Shown: positions 6,739 to 16,045, numbered from the stretch's first letter. The stretch: DNA of 24,346 bases from Sulfidibacterium sp036244975 (GCA_036244975.1 BTTE01000046.1:1-24346); one strand, 5' to 3'. The notes: generated by a model not told the origin, from the letters alone. Program-made: numbers and translations.

Positions 6739-7857
6739 TTAAATGTTTTTGATGAAACAGCGTCTGCGCTTGTGCTGGATAGGATCAAAATTTTTCCAGT
6801 TGGCAATAACATGGGTGTTGGTCTCAAAATTGCCGGTGGTCTCCACAATGTGCAGGCCGTCTCTCAACATTTGGTTTTGGATTTCCGAATACAAAACAAC
6901 AGCAACACCTTCATGTTCATATTCAGGTTTTACGCCTCCCAAAAACAGATCGATGACCCGGGGGTTCTTAATGGCCCTTTTAATGTGATAAAAGCCAAGC
7001 GGAAACAACTTACCGTTAGCTTTTTGCATGGCTTTTGACAAAGAAGGAACGGCAAGAATAAAACCCACTATCTCATCGCCTTTTTTTACAAAATAAACAT
7101 ACCTGGGATTGATAATCTTAAAATACTTTTTTGTGTACAAGTCCACCATTTTCTCATCGAAAGAGACCACAAACGGCAGCGATGCGAAGGCCTCATTTAC
7201 TATATCAAAAAGGGCTTGGGTGTATGGAAGAAGCTCCTTGGCTTTTTTAAACCTGACTACCTTGAAACCAAAACGTCTCTTCATTAGTTCGGCTCCGCGC
7301 GTTGCTTTATTGATGGCCTTTGGTCCGGCGTTTAATAGAAATTCAAGCCAGTCTATCTCTTTTTTAAAACCGTAATCTTCTATGTGTTTTTGATAATAAG
7401 GGTGATGATAAACCGAAGCTACCGAGGGGAGATAATTGAATCCTTCTATTAGCAATCCCTGATTGTCGAGGTTGGTAAATCCCAGCGGTCCATGAGCTGT
7501 TTTCATTCCTTTTTCTTTCAGCCACTTAACGGCCTCATCCATCAGTATGCGAAAGACTTCTTTGTCATCAAAAAATTCTATCCGGGAAAAACGCCCCAGT
7601 TTCTTTCCGACTTTTTCATTGTATTTGTGGTTGATGATGGCACCAATACGTCCCACGGGTTTCCCATCGCGGTAAGCTACCCAAAATTCTGCATCGCAAA
7701 AACGCAGGGCAGGATTGTGGCGAGGCTCGAAGCTTTTTAACTCATCGGATTTTATGGGTGGAACCCAAAAAGCATTGTCGTGATATATCTCAAAAGGCAA
7801 CTTTACAAAATCTTGTTTCTGTTTTTTATTTCTGACGACTTGGAGCGTGATGGCCAT
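6739..7857 (-). CDS. GNAT-fold protein of the 'LPFEIYHDNAFWVPP' family
   Basis: 372 residues with no signal peptide and no transmembrane segment. The N-terminal motif 'FVKLPFEIYHDNAFWVPPI' followed by 'FWVAYRDGKPVGRIGAIIN' is typical of a large bacterial family annotated as GNAT N-acetyltransferases. A second GNAT-like half seems to follow ('YVYFVKKGDEIVGFILAVPS'). The fold suggests acetyl- or acyl-CoA-dependent transfer, but the substrate is unknown and no family member's chemistry can be cited here. The gene is separated from pyrH by about 90 nt containing the pyrH promoter. The C-terminus (KRRRCFIKNI) is basic. Function is left open. Confidence 0.75.
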   Translation of the reverse strand: MAITLQVVRNKKQKQDFVKLPFEIYHDNAFWVPPIKSDELKSFEPRHNPALRFCDAEFWVAYRDGKPVGRIGAIINHKYNEKVGKKLGRFSRIEFFDDKEVFRILMDEAVKWLKEKGMKTAHGPLGFTNLDNQGLLIEGFNYLPSVASVYHHPYYQKHIEDYGFKKEIDWLEFLLNAGPKAINKATRGAELMKRRFGFKVVRFKKAKELLPYTQALFDIVNEAFASLPFVVSFDEKMVDLYTKKYFKIINPRYVYFVKKGDEIVGFILAVPSLSKAMQKANGKLFPLGFYHIKRAIKNPRVIDLFLGGVKPEYEHEGVAVVLYSEIQNQMLRDGLHIVETTGNFETNTHVIANWKNFDPIQHKRRRCFIKNI

Positions 7858-7941
7858 ATAGTTTTGATATTTTTTATTTAATGAGGTTATTAACGTTAAA
7901 CAACTTCAATTTCTAATTTTTGTAAAACTAACGTAAAAAAT

Positions 7942-10602
7942 TTACATGCTAAACCGGTAAGAGAATTTTACGAGAAAAATATTGGTTGTACGGGCTTTAA
8001 AAAGTTGCTCTAAATTACTACCAAAATTAAAGGTTCCATTATCTGAATAGCCGTTTTTTCCCTGTGACCACACCAAAAAGAAAGTAGAGCCGGGAACAAA
8101 TTCCCAGCGAAGCACCATGTTCGATCTGAATTCCATAACGCTAAAATCGGGGTTATGCAGCGTGAAATTAACATTCCCATCGCCGTTATCATCAATTAAA
8201 TATTGATTATTTTTTTCATCATAGGTAATTTCGCCCGCTGTGTATTGGTGGAATTGTGAAGCAAAGACCTTTTGGCCGGGGTTGATAACTTTCTTGAAAC
8301 CGGAATAATCCCCTGAGAAAAGGAAAGGTTGCCCCCAGTATTCCAGCGACAGATCCGGCGTAAAAGAAAAGTTAACACGCAGGCTTGCCGAGAGCATCTC
8401 CTTTTGAATGGCTGAAACCAGGTAAATATTTTTTCCATTCTCCTTTTCGGTAGTTACATAAATAAAGTTTTTTGATGATTTAGTGTAGTTTGGCATTAAT
8501 GAGAGGTTGAGCGCCGGAAGGGGGCGATAACTGATGCGCAGTCCAAGACTCATGGATTTGCCGTAATGCTGATATCCTTTTCCCGAATTGAAATTAACGC
8601 CTGCCGACAGTTTTTTTCTGCTGTCTGTCCCGATACCAATCTGAAAGCCCCGGTTTCCCGGCAGCTTAATGGAAGGCCCTCCCCGCAATTCGTGACGGTC
8701 AAGTCCGTAACCCCTTCGACGGATACTAATATTTAAATTCCAATAATTTTTAAATTGGGTGTTAAAATTGAGGTTGATTCCGGCCATCGTATTTCTTCCT
8801 TTAAAATCAAACCCGCTCCACTGGCCTAGTCTTATATTCATAGAACGGAAAATGCTGAATGGATTCCAAAGGATATAACTTACCCATGACGATTGTTTTA
8901 TTATATCGGCGATACGCATGTAGCCCTGGTCGTTGATTTCCAATCCGGGACTGAGCATGCTGCTACGTATCCCATATCGCCAATGGCTTCCACCTATTTT
9001 AGCAAATTCGATGCTGGCGCCGGTTCCCTGAAGTATGCGTAGTGTAGTATCGAGTTTTCTTGTGCCATCCGGCTTTTGGTAATAACGTCTCGACGATCTC
9101 TGTTCACGGATAATGGCTCCCGTGCTTCCTTTTATGCTACTCCCTACTACTTTGGCACTCAAGCGATAAGCTTTGTCTTTCCAGAAATTCTGAAAATCGA
9201 CACCACCGGTGTAAGCTGCTGTTGGTAAGTACATAAGAGTGCTGTCTTTGATAAAGCGGTTGGTTGCCGTAACCATTCCCCCGATAATGGTTTTACCTTT
9301 GTTGATATCCTTTTGTATTCTGGTATTGAAATAGTTGGTCATGGGCTCAATCGTCTGTTTGCTCCGGATTCCGGCACTGTCAATGGTTGCTTTGGTGTTG
9401 TTGGTAAGGCTCTCAAGAACGCCAATGGACCAACCGTTTCTTGTTTTTCCCGAAAGTTTAAAAGCGCCGAGAATACGGGTAGCTTCGGGAACTTTTGCAT
9501 ATTCGCCTGCAGATAAATGAGGGTAATTATGTGGAGCTCGCCCGATACGGCGCGAATAGAACAGATTTTCCCGGCCAAACATGCCGCCACCGATTGTCAG
9601 CGGGAAACTAAAAATATTATTTTCTTCTACAAAAAAAAGTCTTCTTTCAGGAAAATAAGTTTCAAAAGCGGAAAGGTTTACTACCGATGGGTCTGCTTCC
9701 ACCTGCCCGAAATCCGGATTTACCGTAAAATTGAGTGTCAGGTCGTTGGTAACGGCAATTTTTCCATCCAAGCCAACGGAATAGCCCGGTATAACCCCAT
9801 TGGCAAAAGGATTTCCGGGCTGCTTTTCCTCTGTCTTTAGTTTGCCGAGAACATAAGGTGTTAGTGCGACTTCTTTTTTGGGATGTATGTTGTCAATACC
9901 GGTAAGGTCTCCCCAGTGGCTTACCCACCCCGATTCTTCTTTGGATTGTGGCGACCACAAATCCAACTCCTGTTTGCGATAAATTTTCCGCATAAACTGC
10001 AGACCCCAAACATGGTTCTTTACTTTTGCAAAACGTAATTGCGACAAAGGAATACGCATTTCGGCAACCCATCCCAACGAATCGATGGAGGTTTTAACGT
10101 ACCAAACCGGATTCCAGGTAGCGTCCATCTGGTTATCATTGGTAAACTTACCATCAAACTTTACGCCTACGGCATTAACCGAAAAAACAAAACCTGTCAG
10201 CTTATCGTTGTAACTGTCAATACCGATGGCTACCCAGTCGCCATCGGTTTTATCACGGCGTGAAAGGATTCTTTCAATTTTGGAAGGGTCTGTGTCATAA
10301 GCACGTATCGCCACATAAAGATTGTTGTTGTCATAAAGAATTTTAAAAGCTGTTTTTTGCGTTGGTGGTACTTCGTTGTAGGGCTCATACTGGGTAAAGT
10401 TATCACCCCAGGGGACTGACTTCCAAGCCTTATCATTCAAATGTCCATCAATAACGGGAGGTTTCCCTTTTACTTCTGTTGCTTTGTACGAAACATGCCG
10501 TGCTTGTGCCTTTAGCGTTGAGGTAAAAAACAGGGGTAGGAGAGTGAATCCCAGAGCCTGCAATAAATATGAAATATTATAATTTCTCTTTTTCGATAAC
10601 AT
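7942..10602 (-). CDS. CBM9-like / DUF5916 outer-membrane protein
   Basis: 886 residues. The signal peptide has a long hydrophobic core ending in LKAQA near residue 33. Residues of about 40-230 form a carbohydrate-binding family 9-like beta sandwich ('PPVIDGHLNDKAWKSVPW', 'LYVAIRAYDTDP', 'VAEMRIPLSQLRF'). The rest is the DUF5916 region, with the hallmark 'NPDFGQVEADPSVVNLSAFETYFPERRLFFVEE'. Many alternating amphipathic strands follow, consistent with an outer-membrane beta barrel ending in FSYRFSM. The start has an upstream AAGGAAA 9-10 nt away. It stands alone, with no SusC/D partner. The substrate is unknown, and binding or transport of a glycan or peptide is inference only. Confidence 0.85.
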   Translation of the reverse strand: MLSKKRNYNISYLLQALGFTLLPLFFTSTLKAQARHVSYKATEVKGKPPVIDGHLNDKAWKSVPWGDNFTQYEPYNEVPPTQKTAFKILYDNNNLYVAIRAYDTDPSKIERILSRRDKTDGDWVAIGIDSYNDKLTGFVFSVNAVGVKFDGKFTNDNQMDATWNPVWYVKTSIDSLGWVAEMRIPLSQLRFAKVKNHVWGLQFMRKIYRKQELDLWSPQSKEESGWVSHWGDLTGIDNIHPKKEVALTPYVLGKLKTEEKQPGNPFANGVIPGYSVGLDGKIAVTNDLTLNFTVNPDFGQVEADPSVVNLSAFETYFPERRLFFVEENNIFSFPLTIGGGMFGRENLFYSRRIGRAPHNYPHLSAGEYAKVPEATRILGAFKLSGKTRNGWSIGVLESLTNNTKATIDSAGIRSKQTIEPMTNYFNTRIQKDINKGKTIIGGMVTATNRFIKDSTLMYLPTAAYTGGVDFQNFWKDKAYRLSAKVVGSSIKGSTGAIIREQRSSRRYYQKPDGTRKLDTTLRILQGTGASIEFAKIGGSHWRYGIRSSMLSPGLEINDQGYMRIADIIKQSSWVSYILWNPFSIFRSMNIRLGQWSGFDFKGRNTMAGINLNFNTQFKNYWNLNISIRRRGYGLDRHELRGGPSIKLPGNRGFQIGIGTDSRKKLSAGVNFNSGKGYQHYGKSMSLGLRISYRPLPALNLSLMPNYTKSSKNFIYVTTEKENGKNIYLVSAIQKEMLSASLRVNFSFTPDLSLEYWGQPFLFSGDYSGFKKVINPGQKVFASQFHQYTAGEITYDEKNNQYLIDDNGDGNVNFTLHNPDFSVMEFRSNMVLRWEFVPGSTFFLVWSQGKNGYSDNGTFNFGSNLEQLFKARTTNIFLVKFSYRFSM

Positions 10603-10680
10603 CTGCTATTTCCTTTTGATTAAGACGATGAAGATGGATAAAAATTACACATGTTAAAGTTAAAAAAGATAAAAATTTTT

Positions 10681-11214
10681 TTAAATTTTCTTTATGACAT
10701 GAAACCGGAGATAAAATTGCTCTATCACTTTCATATCTTTTTCAAAATCTCCGGTGGGATTAAAAACCGGGCCCAAACCACCTCTTTTATACTTGTAATC
10801 TATGAAAGCCATAACAATGGGAACATGACTTTCCATAGCTATCTGATAAAATCCTTTTTTCCATTGCTTTACCCGTTTTCTGGTTCCTTCCGGGGTTATC
10901 ACCAGAAAAAAAGAGTCGTTCTTTTTGAAATGACTGAAAACCTCAAGTAAAAGCCGGGTAGGACGGGTTTGTTTTACCGGAAGCCCCCCCAAAACAGTCA
11001 ATAACCAACCCAAAGGCCATTTGAAATATTTTTCATTTATTATGAATTTTACATCCATCCCAAGTGTCCAGAAAGCAAGACGTCCATAGACAAAATCCCA
11101 CAACGACGTGTGCGGAGCTACGATGATAACAGCTTTCTCAAGGGAGGAAGGTAATTTCCCGGTAATTCTCCAACTCAGTAATCGGCATAAAATAAAGTGT
11201 GCAATCCTTCGCAT
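10681..11214 (-). CDS. PlsC-family acyltransferase (paralogue 1)
   Basis: 177 residues from the ATG at 11214. A TTG two codons upstream is a less likely start. The HX4D catalytic motif is APHTSLWD (His35, Asp40), and the substrate-binding PEGTR motif lies near residue 108. The protein is short compared with classical 1-acyl-glycerol-3-phosphate acyltransferases (about 240) and lacks a clear N-terminal transmembrane helix. It transfers an acyl chain to a lysophospholipid or a related acceptor, at the inner face of the membrane by family knowledge. It lies right behind a paralogue with the same layout, and a TAnnTTTG element (11234-11241) could give it its own transcript. The acceptor is not predictable. 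Confidence 0.82.
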   Translation of the reverse strand: MRRIAHFILCRLLSWRITGKLPSSLEKAVIIVAPHTSLWDFVYGRLAFWTLGMDVKFIINEKYFKWPLGWLLTVLGGLPVKQTRPTRLLLEVFSHFKKNDSFFLVITPEGTRKRVKQWKKGFYQIAMESHVPIVMAFIDYKYKRGGLGPVFNPTGDFEKDMKVIEQFYLRFHVIKKI

Positions 11215-11233
11215 TTCCAAATTTTAGGATGTG

Positions 11234-11241
11234 CAAATTTA
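11234..11241 (-). promoter_or_regulatory. Candidate -7 element ahead of PlsC paralogue 1
   Basis: TAAATTTG on the minus strand fits TAnnTTTG and lies across the stop codon of the upstream paralogue. It may allow independent expression. The region is AT-rich, so chance is a real alternative. Confidence 0.3.
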
Positions 11242-11832
11242 GAAAATTTCCTGGTTTTTGTCCGTTCTTTTATCTTTTAGATATTGGCTGCTGAGGTTGA
11301 AGTTTCCGGGATACTTTGCAACTTTTCCTTTGTAAAAAGCCTCAATTTTTTTAAGATCCTCTTTGTAGTTACCCGAAGGATATAAAACCGAGCCAAAAAT
11401 ACCGGCTTTTTCCTTGTAGTCGAGGGCTGTAAGCAGAATTGGAACTCCGGCTTTTTCGGCGATGTAATAGTAACCCCTTTTCCATTTGGTACTTAATGCC
11501 CGTGTGCCTTCCGGTGTTATGGCCATGTTTAATTCATCTTTTTCACGAAATAAGGCGGCAAGTGAATCTACTTTGCTCAGGTTACCACTGCGATCCAGAG
11601 GAATGCCTCCCAGCTTTTTCAACAGAGGGCCAACAGGCCAGAAAAACATTTCTTTCTTGATGATAACATTCACTTTTATTCCAATGGAAGTAATGGCCAA
11701 CATACCAAATAAGTAATCCCAGTTAGAGGTGTGTGGCGCTTCTATAATCAGGAGCTTACTGTGCTCTGCCGGAACTTCTCCGATGGTTTTCCAGCCCAAC
11801 AAATTCAGTAGCCATTTTGAGAATTTTTTCAT
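11239..11832 (-). CDS. PlsC-family acyltransferase (paralogue 2)
   Basis: 197 residues with the HX4D motif APHTSNWD (His34, Asp39) and TPEGTR near residue 110, followed by 'KWKRGYYYIAEKAGVPI'. It resembles the downstream gene in motif spacing and in 'GFYQIAMESHVPI' versus 'GYYYIAEKAGVPI', so the two are probably a tandem duplication. Family knowledge points to acyl transfer onto a glycerophospholipid or similar acceptor at the inner membrane. The two genes are about 24 nt apart and likely co-transcribed. A -7 element sits only 5 nt before the ATG, which predicts a leaderless or nearly leaderless mRNA. Confidence 0.82.
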   Translation of the reverse strand: MKKFSKWLLNLLGWKTIGEVPAEHSKLLIIEAPHTSNWDYLFGMLAITSIGIKVNVIIKKEMFFWPVGPLLKKLGGIPLDRSGNLSKVDSLAALFREKDELNMAITPEGTRALSTKWKRGYYYIAEKAGVPILLTALDYKEKAGIFGSVLYPSGNYKEDLKKIEAFYKGKVAKYPGNFNLSSQYLKDKRTDKNQEIF

Positions 11833-11836
11833 TGTG

Positions 11837-11844
11837 CAAAAGTA
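11837..11844 (-). promoter_or_regulatory. Candidate -7 element for the PlsC pair
   Basis: TACTTTTG on the minus strand fits TAnnTTTG. Its closeness to the ATG (11832) would put the transcript start at or next to the start codon. Confidence 0.4.
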
Positions 11845-11881
11845 ATGAATTTAGGCGTTCCGGTTTGCCGGAATTCAGGCA

Positions 11882-11918
11882 CAAAAAACGGCTATAAAGT
11901 TTATCCATAGCCGTTTTT
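11882..11918 (-). terminator. Intrinsic terminator after the M13 peptidase gene
   Basis: On the minus strand ACGGCTAT (from 11914-11907) pairs with ATAGCCGT (11895-11888), and a run of T follows. It lies about 25 nt beyond the peptidase stop. Adjacent A/T runs make the hairpin potentially bidirectional. Confidence 0.8.
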
Positions 11919-11940
11919 ATGATAAATTTCAAAAGAATTA

Positions 11941-13989
11941 TTACCAGATATGGGCTCTGTCTTTTTGGGGAATAAAGAGCTTGTCGCCGGGCTTGATGTT
12001 GAATGCCTTGATAAAAGCGGTCATGTTAAAGGGTGGAATGTTTACCCTTGCTTCGCCGGGGCTGTGTACATCGGTTTTCAAACGTTTGGCCATCTCTTTC
12101 GGACGAATATTTTGTCGCCACACCTGAGCAAAGGCCATGAAAAACCGTTGGGTACCTGTAAAACCATCAATTTTTTTCGGGGTCTTCCCGTTCAGCGATT
12201 TTAAATAGGCTTCGTAGGAAATATTGAGGCCGCCAAGGTCAGCAATATTTTCACCCATGGTCAGTTTTCCATTCACGTGTAGCGAATCGAGAACCGTATA
12301 ATGGTCGTAAAGGTCAGCCAGTTTTGTGGTTTTTGCTTTAAAGCGTTTGGCATCCTGTGCCGTCCACCAGTTGTTCATATTTCCGTTTTTATCGTATTTT
12401 CTGCCCTGATCGTCAAAACCATGGGTCATTTCGTGGCCGATAACGACACCAATAGCGCCATAGTTCACAGCATCATCCGCATTTTTGTTAAAAAACGGGG
12501 GTTGCAAAATACCCGCGGGGAAAACAATCTCATTGTTCGAAGGGTTGTAGTAGGCGTTAACCGTTTGCGGCGTCATGCCCCATTCGGATTTGTCCACGGG
12601 TTTTCCAACTTTGTTGCGGTTGAAGTTAAAAGCAAACTCGCTGGCGCTTGTGATGTTTTGGAAATAATTATCCGGAACAACATTAAGCTTGGTATAATCT
12701 TTCCATTTGTCAGGATAACCAATTTTTATGGTGATGGCTTTCAGCTTTGCGATGGCTTTTATTTTCGTTGTGTCGCTCATCCAATCCAGTTTGTTAATGC
12801 GATCTGCAAAAGCCAGTTCCAGGTTGTTCACTAACTGCACCATACGTTTTTTTGATTCGGGAGGAAAATATTTGGCAACATAAAGTTCGCCGAGCGCCTG
12901 GCCAAGGCCGTGGGAGGTAGCGCGCATTACGCGTTTCCAGCGTGGTTGCATTTTCTGTTGTCCCGACATGGTTTTACCATAGAAATTGAAGTTTTCCCGG
13001 ACAAAATCTTTGCTTAGATAAGGTGCTGCATCATCCAGCAGGTTCCATTCCAGGTAAGCCTTCCAAACATTTACCGGTGTCTCCTGCATAATCTTACTTA
13101 TGCCGCTGAAAAAGCGAGGTTGCCCTACGTTGATGTCTCCCGGGTTGTTCAGCCCGATATTGGTGAAATAAGCTTTCCAATTGATGTTGTGTGAAATTTT
13201 TTGCAATTGTGCAAGCGTCATTTTGTTGTAGTTTTTTTCAGGGCTTCTGCGTTCAAGACGGGTGAAAGAGGTTTTGGCGAGTTTGGTTTCCAAACCCAGA
13301 ATCCCGGTTGCTTTCTTTTCGGCTACCAGACTATCATCTCCTTTGAGCTCAAACATTTTGGCAATATGTTTTACATACTCATCACGAAGTTTTTTGGAAG
13401 CAGGGTCATCTTTTGTGTAGTAAGAGACATCGGGCAAGCCCAGCCCTCCCTGATAGAGGTTGGCAATTTCCATTGTGCTGTTTTTATCATCGGCTCCGGC
13501 ATAGAAATAGAAAAGCGGATGAACACCTATGGTGCTCATGTGCGCCATCTCTTTTTGAACCATTTTCAGGTTGGTGATGGCTGCAATCTTTTCCAGCTCC
13601 GGCTTGATGGGGCCAATACCCAGTTTCTCGATGCGGGCAGTATCCATGCCGCTGTTGTAAAAGTCGCGGATTTTTTGCTCAATACTTCCTTTTTTAACAT
13701 CTTTTTTCTCGGAGATTTCTTTAACCAGCGCTTTCAACTCCTTCTGGTTGTTTTCGTAAAGCACCGTAAAGGCTCCGTACTGACTATATTCCGGCGGAAC
13801 AGGATGGCTTTTTATCCAGCCGCCGTTTACATACTCATAAAAATTGTTTCCGGGCTTTACATTTTTGTCCATGTTGGCCGGATTAATGGCTTCTGTCATT
13901 TTTTTGCTTTCTTTTTTTTGTCCCTGACTGCATGCCTCAAGGACGACGGCAAGTAGCGCAATCAACAAGAACGATACATACTTTTTCAT
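11941..13989 (-). CDS. M13-family zinc metallopeptidase lipoprotein (PepO/neprilysin-like)
   Basis: 682 residues from the chosen start. Zinc ligands are in GHEMTHGFDD (HEMTH at about 519-523) and GENIADLGG (579-587). The substrate-binding NAYYNPSNNEIVFPAGIL precedes them, and the chain ends in RAHIW, like the C-terminal tryptophan of neprilysins. The N-terminus MKKYVSFLLIALLAVVLEAC is a lipoprotein signal with Cys20, so the enzyme is probably anchored in the periplasm or outer membrane and cleaves peptides there. An upstream in-frame start at 14028 would bury the signal, and it lies before the -7 element at 14011-14018, so 13989 is preferred. The gene stands alone with its own promoter and terminator. 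Confidence 0.94.
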   Translation of the reverse strand: MKKYVSFLLIALLAVVLEACSQGQKKESKKMTEAINPANMDKNVKPGNNFYEYVNGGWIKSHPVPPEYSQYGAFTVLYENNQKELKALVKEISEKKDVKKGSIEQKIRDFYNSGMDTARIEKLGIGPIKPELEKIAAITNLKMVQKEMAHMSTIGVHPLFYFYAGADDKNSTMEIANLYQGGLGLPDVSYYTKDDPASKKLRDEYVKHIAKMFELKGDDSLVAEKKATGILGLETKLAKTSFTRLERRSPEKNYNKMTLAQLQKISHNINWKAYFTNIGLNNPGDINVGQPRFFSGISKIMQETPVNVWKAYLEWNLLDDAAPYLSKDFVRENFNFYGKTMSGQQKMQPRWKRVMRATSHGLGQALGELYVAKYFPPESKKRMVQLVNNLELAFADRINKLDWMSDTTKIKAIAKLKAITIKIGYPDKWKDYTKLNVVPDNYFQNITSASEFAFNFNRNKVGKPVDKSEWGMTPQTVNAYYNPSNNEIVFPAGILQPPFFNKNADDAVNYGAIGVVIGHEMTHGFDDQGRKYDKNGNMNNWWTAQDAKRFKAKTTKLADLYDHYTVLDSLHVNGKLTMGENIADLGGLNISYEAYLKSLNGKTPKKIDGFTGTQRFFMAFAQVWRQNIRPKEMAKRLKTDVHSPGEARVNIPPFNMTAFIKAFNIKPGDKLFIPQKDRAHIW

Positions 13990-14010
13990 AGGTATTTTTT
14001 TTAAAACACG

Positions 14011-14018
14011 CAAAGTTA
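14011..14018 (-). promoter_or_regulatory. Candidate -7 promoter element for the M13 gene
   Basis: TAACTTTG fits TAnnTTTG and sits 22 nt before the ATG at 13989, which helps decide that start. No clear -33 element is seen. Confidence 0.5.
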
Positions 14019-14162
14019 ATAAAATCAACGATTACCATCGCCGGAAAGGGAAAATATTTTCTGAAATGAAGAGAAGGGGAAAAACAATTTATTAGAATGG
14101 TTTCGGGTGTTCACCTCACTTTATGTGTTTTTTTTGCGTGAAGTTTTGGGTAAAAACTATTT

Positions 14163-16019
14163 CTAAAATTCCAGTTCCATATCTAATTTATCTTTCAGCC
14201 GGTTGAGCTGTGGGTGTTTCTTTGCCAGGACATCAAAGCGTTCGCGGTCGGTGTAGGCTTCTTTTTGCCGGGCGTGGGAATCTACGACGCCTTCCAGCGT
14301 AATCTGGTTGTTGTTCAATTCCCTTTTCAGGTAATCCAGCAGGATATTGACATTCAGTTTGTCGTCTTTAATGATGCTGTTGGGAACGTGGTATTCAATT
14401 TTGAAATTCTCCTGCAGTTCCGGATTGCCTTTGGCGAGGGTTAACACAAAACTTGGTGATTGTGTCTTATAGTTTTTGACAAAATCACCCCATGCTTTTT
14501 CTAACTGCTGCTGGGTAAAGGCATTGGCGATAACATGTTCCTGTTCTTCCGAATTTTTAGCATTCCTGGTTTTAAGTGCATTCAGCGTGTCCTTGATGGA
14601 AATATTTCTGATGCTGCTGCTCTTGCCTGAGGCAGGCCTGGAGGTGGTCGTTTTGGTTTTTCGTTGAACGGGCATCACAGCGGAGTCCTTGGCTTTCGGG
14701 GCTTCCGGATTGTTTTTTACGGTAGGAGTTTCCGTTGCTTCTTCTGTTTTGGACTTGCCGGGTACTGTTGTAGTCTCCGTTTTTTCAGGAGTTGTTGCGG
14801 TTTGCGGTTCCGGTTTAACCGGTTGCTGATAAATGTGTTTTGGGGCAGGGGAGGACGGTTTCTGGTAAACGGGTTTGCTCTCTGTAGAAGCGGTAACCTG
14901 CTCTGCATCATTCGCCACCGGCCGGCCTTTGCTCAGTGTGCTCAGCTGCGTCAGGGCAATCTCCACATGCAGCCGCTTGTTGTTGCTGATCTTGTAATTC
15001 AGATCGTACTGGTTGCAGGTGTCCAACGCTTTAAACAAAAATCCTGTGTTGCACCGGGCTGCCTGTTGCCGGTAGCGGTTACGCAAAGCCGGACTGGTTT
15101 GCAAAAGTTCTGCTGTTTGCGGATTTTTGGCCACCAGCAGTTTGCGAAAATGTTCATTTAACCCGCTGAGGAAATCCTGTCCGTCAAAGCCGTTTTGAAG
15201 AATTTCATCGAAAATAATGAGCAGTGTTGTGAAATTGCCTTGCAGAATTGCTTCCGTAACGCGGAAGTAGTATTCGTAATCAAGGATGTTCAGGTTCTCA
15301 ATGACATTTTTGTAAGTAATCTTTTTGCTGTTGTAACTCACAATCTGGTCGAAGGTGGAGAGGGCATCCCGCAAAGCTCCATCTACTTTTTGGGCAATGA
15401 TGTGCAGTGCTTCTTCTTCTGTCTCAATATTTTCGTTTTTTGCTACATAAGCAAGATAGCCGGCAATATCTGCCACGCTGATCCGGCGGAAATCAAAAAT
15501 CTGACAGCGCGAGAGGATGGTAGGGATAATTTTATGTCTTTCGGTGGTGGCGAGAATAAATTTGGCGTAAGCCGGCGGTTCTTCCAGTGTTTTTAAAAAA
15601 GCATTGAATGCAGCTGTCGAAAGCATGTGTACCTCGTCGATAATATAGACTTTGTATTTTCCGGCTTGCGGGGGGATGCGTACCTGGTTGACCAGCGTAC
15701 GAATATCATCTACCGAGTTGTTGGAAGCGGCATCCAGTTCATGGATATTGAAGGATGTGTTTTCGTTGAAAGCTTTGCACGACGCGCATTCGTTGCAAGG
15801 CTCGCCTTCGGGAGTCGGATTCAGGCAGTTAATTGTTTTGGCCATGATACGTGCACAGGTGGTTTTCCCGACGCCCCGTGGTCCCGTAAAAAGAAATGCC
15901 TGAGCCAAATGGCCGGTAACAATGGCATTTTTTAAAGTAGAAGTAATGGCATCCTGTCCCACAACCTGCGCAAAGGTGGAGGGACGGTATTTCCTCGCTG
16001 AAACAATGTAATTATCCAT
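14163..16019 (-). CDS. dnaX: DNA polymerase III subunit gamma/tau
   Basis: Clamp-loader ATPase that opens the beta clamp and links the polymerases at the replication fork. The product is 618 residues from the ATG at 16019. It has Walker A GPRGVGKTT (46-54), zinc cysteines in CLNPTPEGEPCNECASC (65, 75, 78, 81), Walker B YIIDEVHML near 126-134 and the SRC motif in TILSRCQIF. The collar domain ends near 365. A long Pro/Thr/Lys/Glu-rich linker follows (about 370-460), then a C-terminal tau-like domain. No programmed-frameshift slippery run was seen, so a separate gamma form is not supported. The start at 16040 is rejected because the -7 element at 16038-16045 overlaps it. Confidence 0.95.
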   Translation of the reverse strand: MDNYIVSARKYRPSTFAQVVGQDAITSTLKNAIVTGHLAQAFLFTGPRGVGKTTCARIMAKTINCLNPTPEGEPCNECASCKAFNENTSFNIHELDAASNNSVDDIRTLVNQVRIPPQAGKYKVYIIDEVHMLSTAAFNAFLKTLEEPPAYAKFILATTERHKIIPTILSRCQIFDFRRISVADIAGYLAYVAKNENIETEEEALHIIAQKVDGALRDALSTFDQIVSYNSKKITYKNVIENLNILDYEYYFRVTEAILQGNFTTLLIIFDEILQNGFDGQDFLSGLNEHFRKLLVAKNPQTAELLQTSPALRNRYRQQAARCNTGFLFKALDTCNQYDLNYKISNNKRLHVEIALTQLSTLSKGRPVANDAEQVTASTESKPVYQKPSSPAPKHIYQQPVKPEPQTATTPEKTETTTVPGKSKTEEATETPTVKNNPEAPKAKDSAVMPVQRKTKTTTSRPASGKSSSIRNISIKDTLNALKTRNAKNSEEQEHVIANAFTQQQLEKAWGDFVKNYKTQSPSFVLTLAKGNPELQENFKIEYHVPNSIIKDDKLNVNILLDYLKRELNNNQITLEGVVDSHARQKEAYTDRERFDVLAKKHPQLNRLKDKLDMELEF

Positions 16020-16037
16020 GAATAAAATTTTGAACTT

Positions 16038-16045
16038 CAAAAATA
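16038..16045 (-). promoter_or_regulatory. Candidate -7 promoter element for dnaX
   Basis: TATTTTTG on the minus strand fits TAnnTTTG and is 18 nt upstream of the ATG at 16019. The region is AT-rich. Confidence 0.4.

Noticed and set aside
13201..13956. Long plus-strand frame of 251 codons
   Set aside because: It is fully antisense to the M13 peptidase, which has signal peptide, zinc motifs and correct length. The plus frame has no recognisable domain.
13990..14028. Upstream start for the M13 peptidase
   Set aside because: It would precede the -7 element and place 13 residues ahead of a normal lipoprotein signal peptide.
14664..15161. Plus-strand frame of 165 codons
   Set aside because: Antisense to the linker and collar of dnaX. 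The Cys/Phe/Arg-rich composition is typical of a shadow frame.
16020..16040. Upstream start for dnaX
   Set aside because: The extra residues are not part of the DnaX family start (YIVSARKYRP), and the -7 element overlaps that codon.
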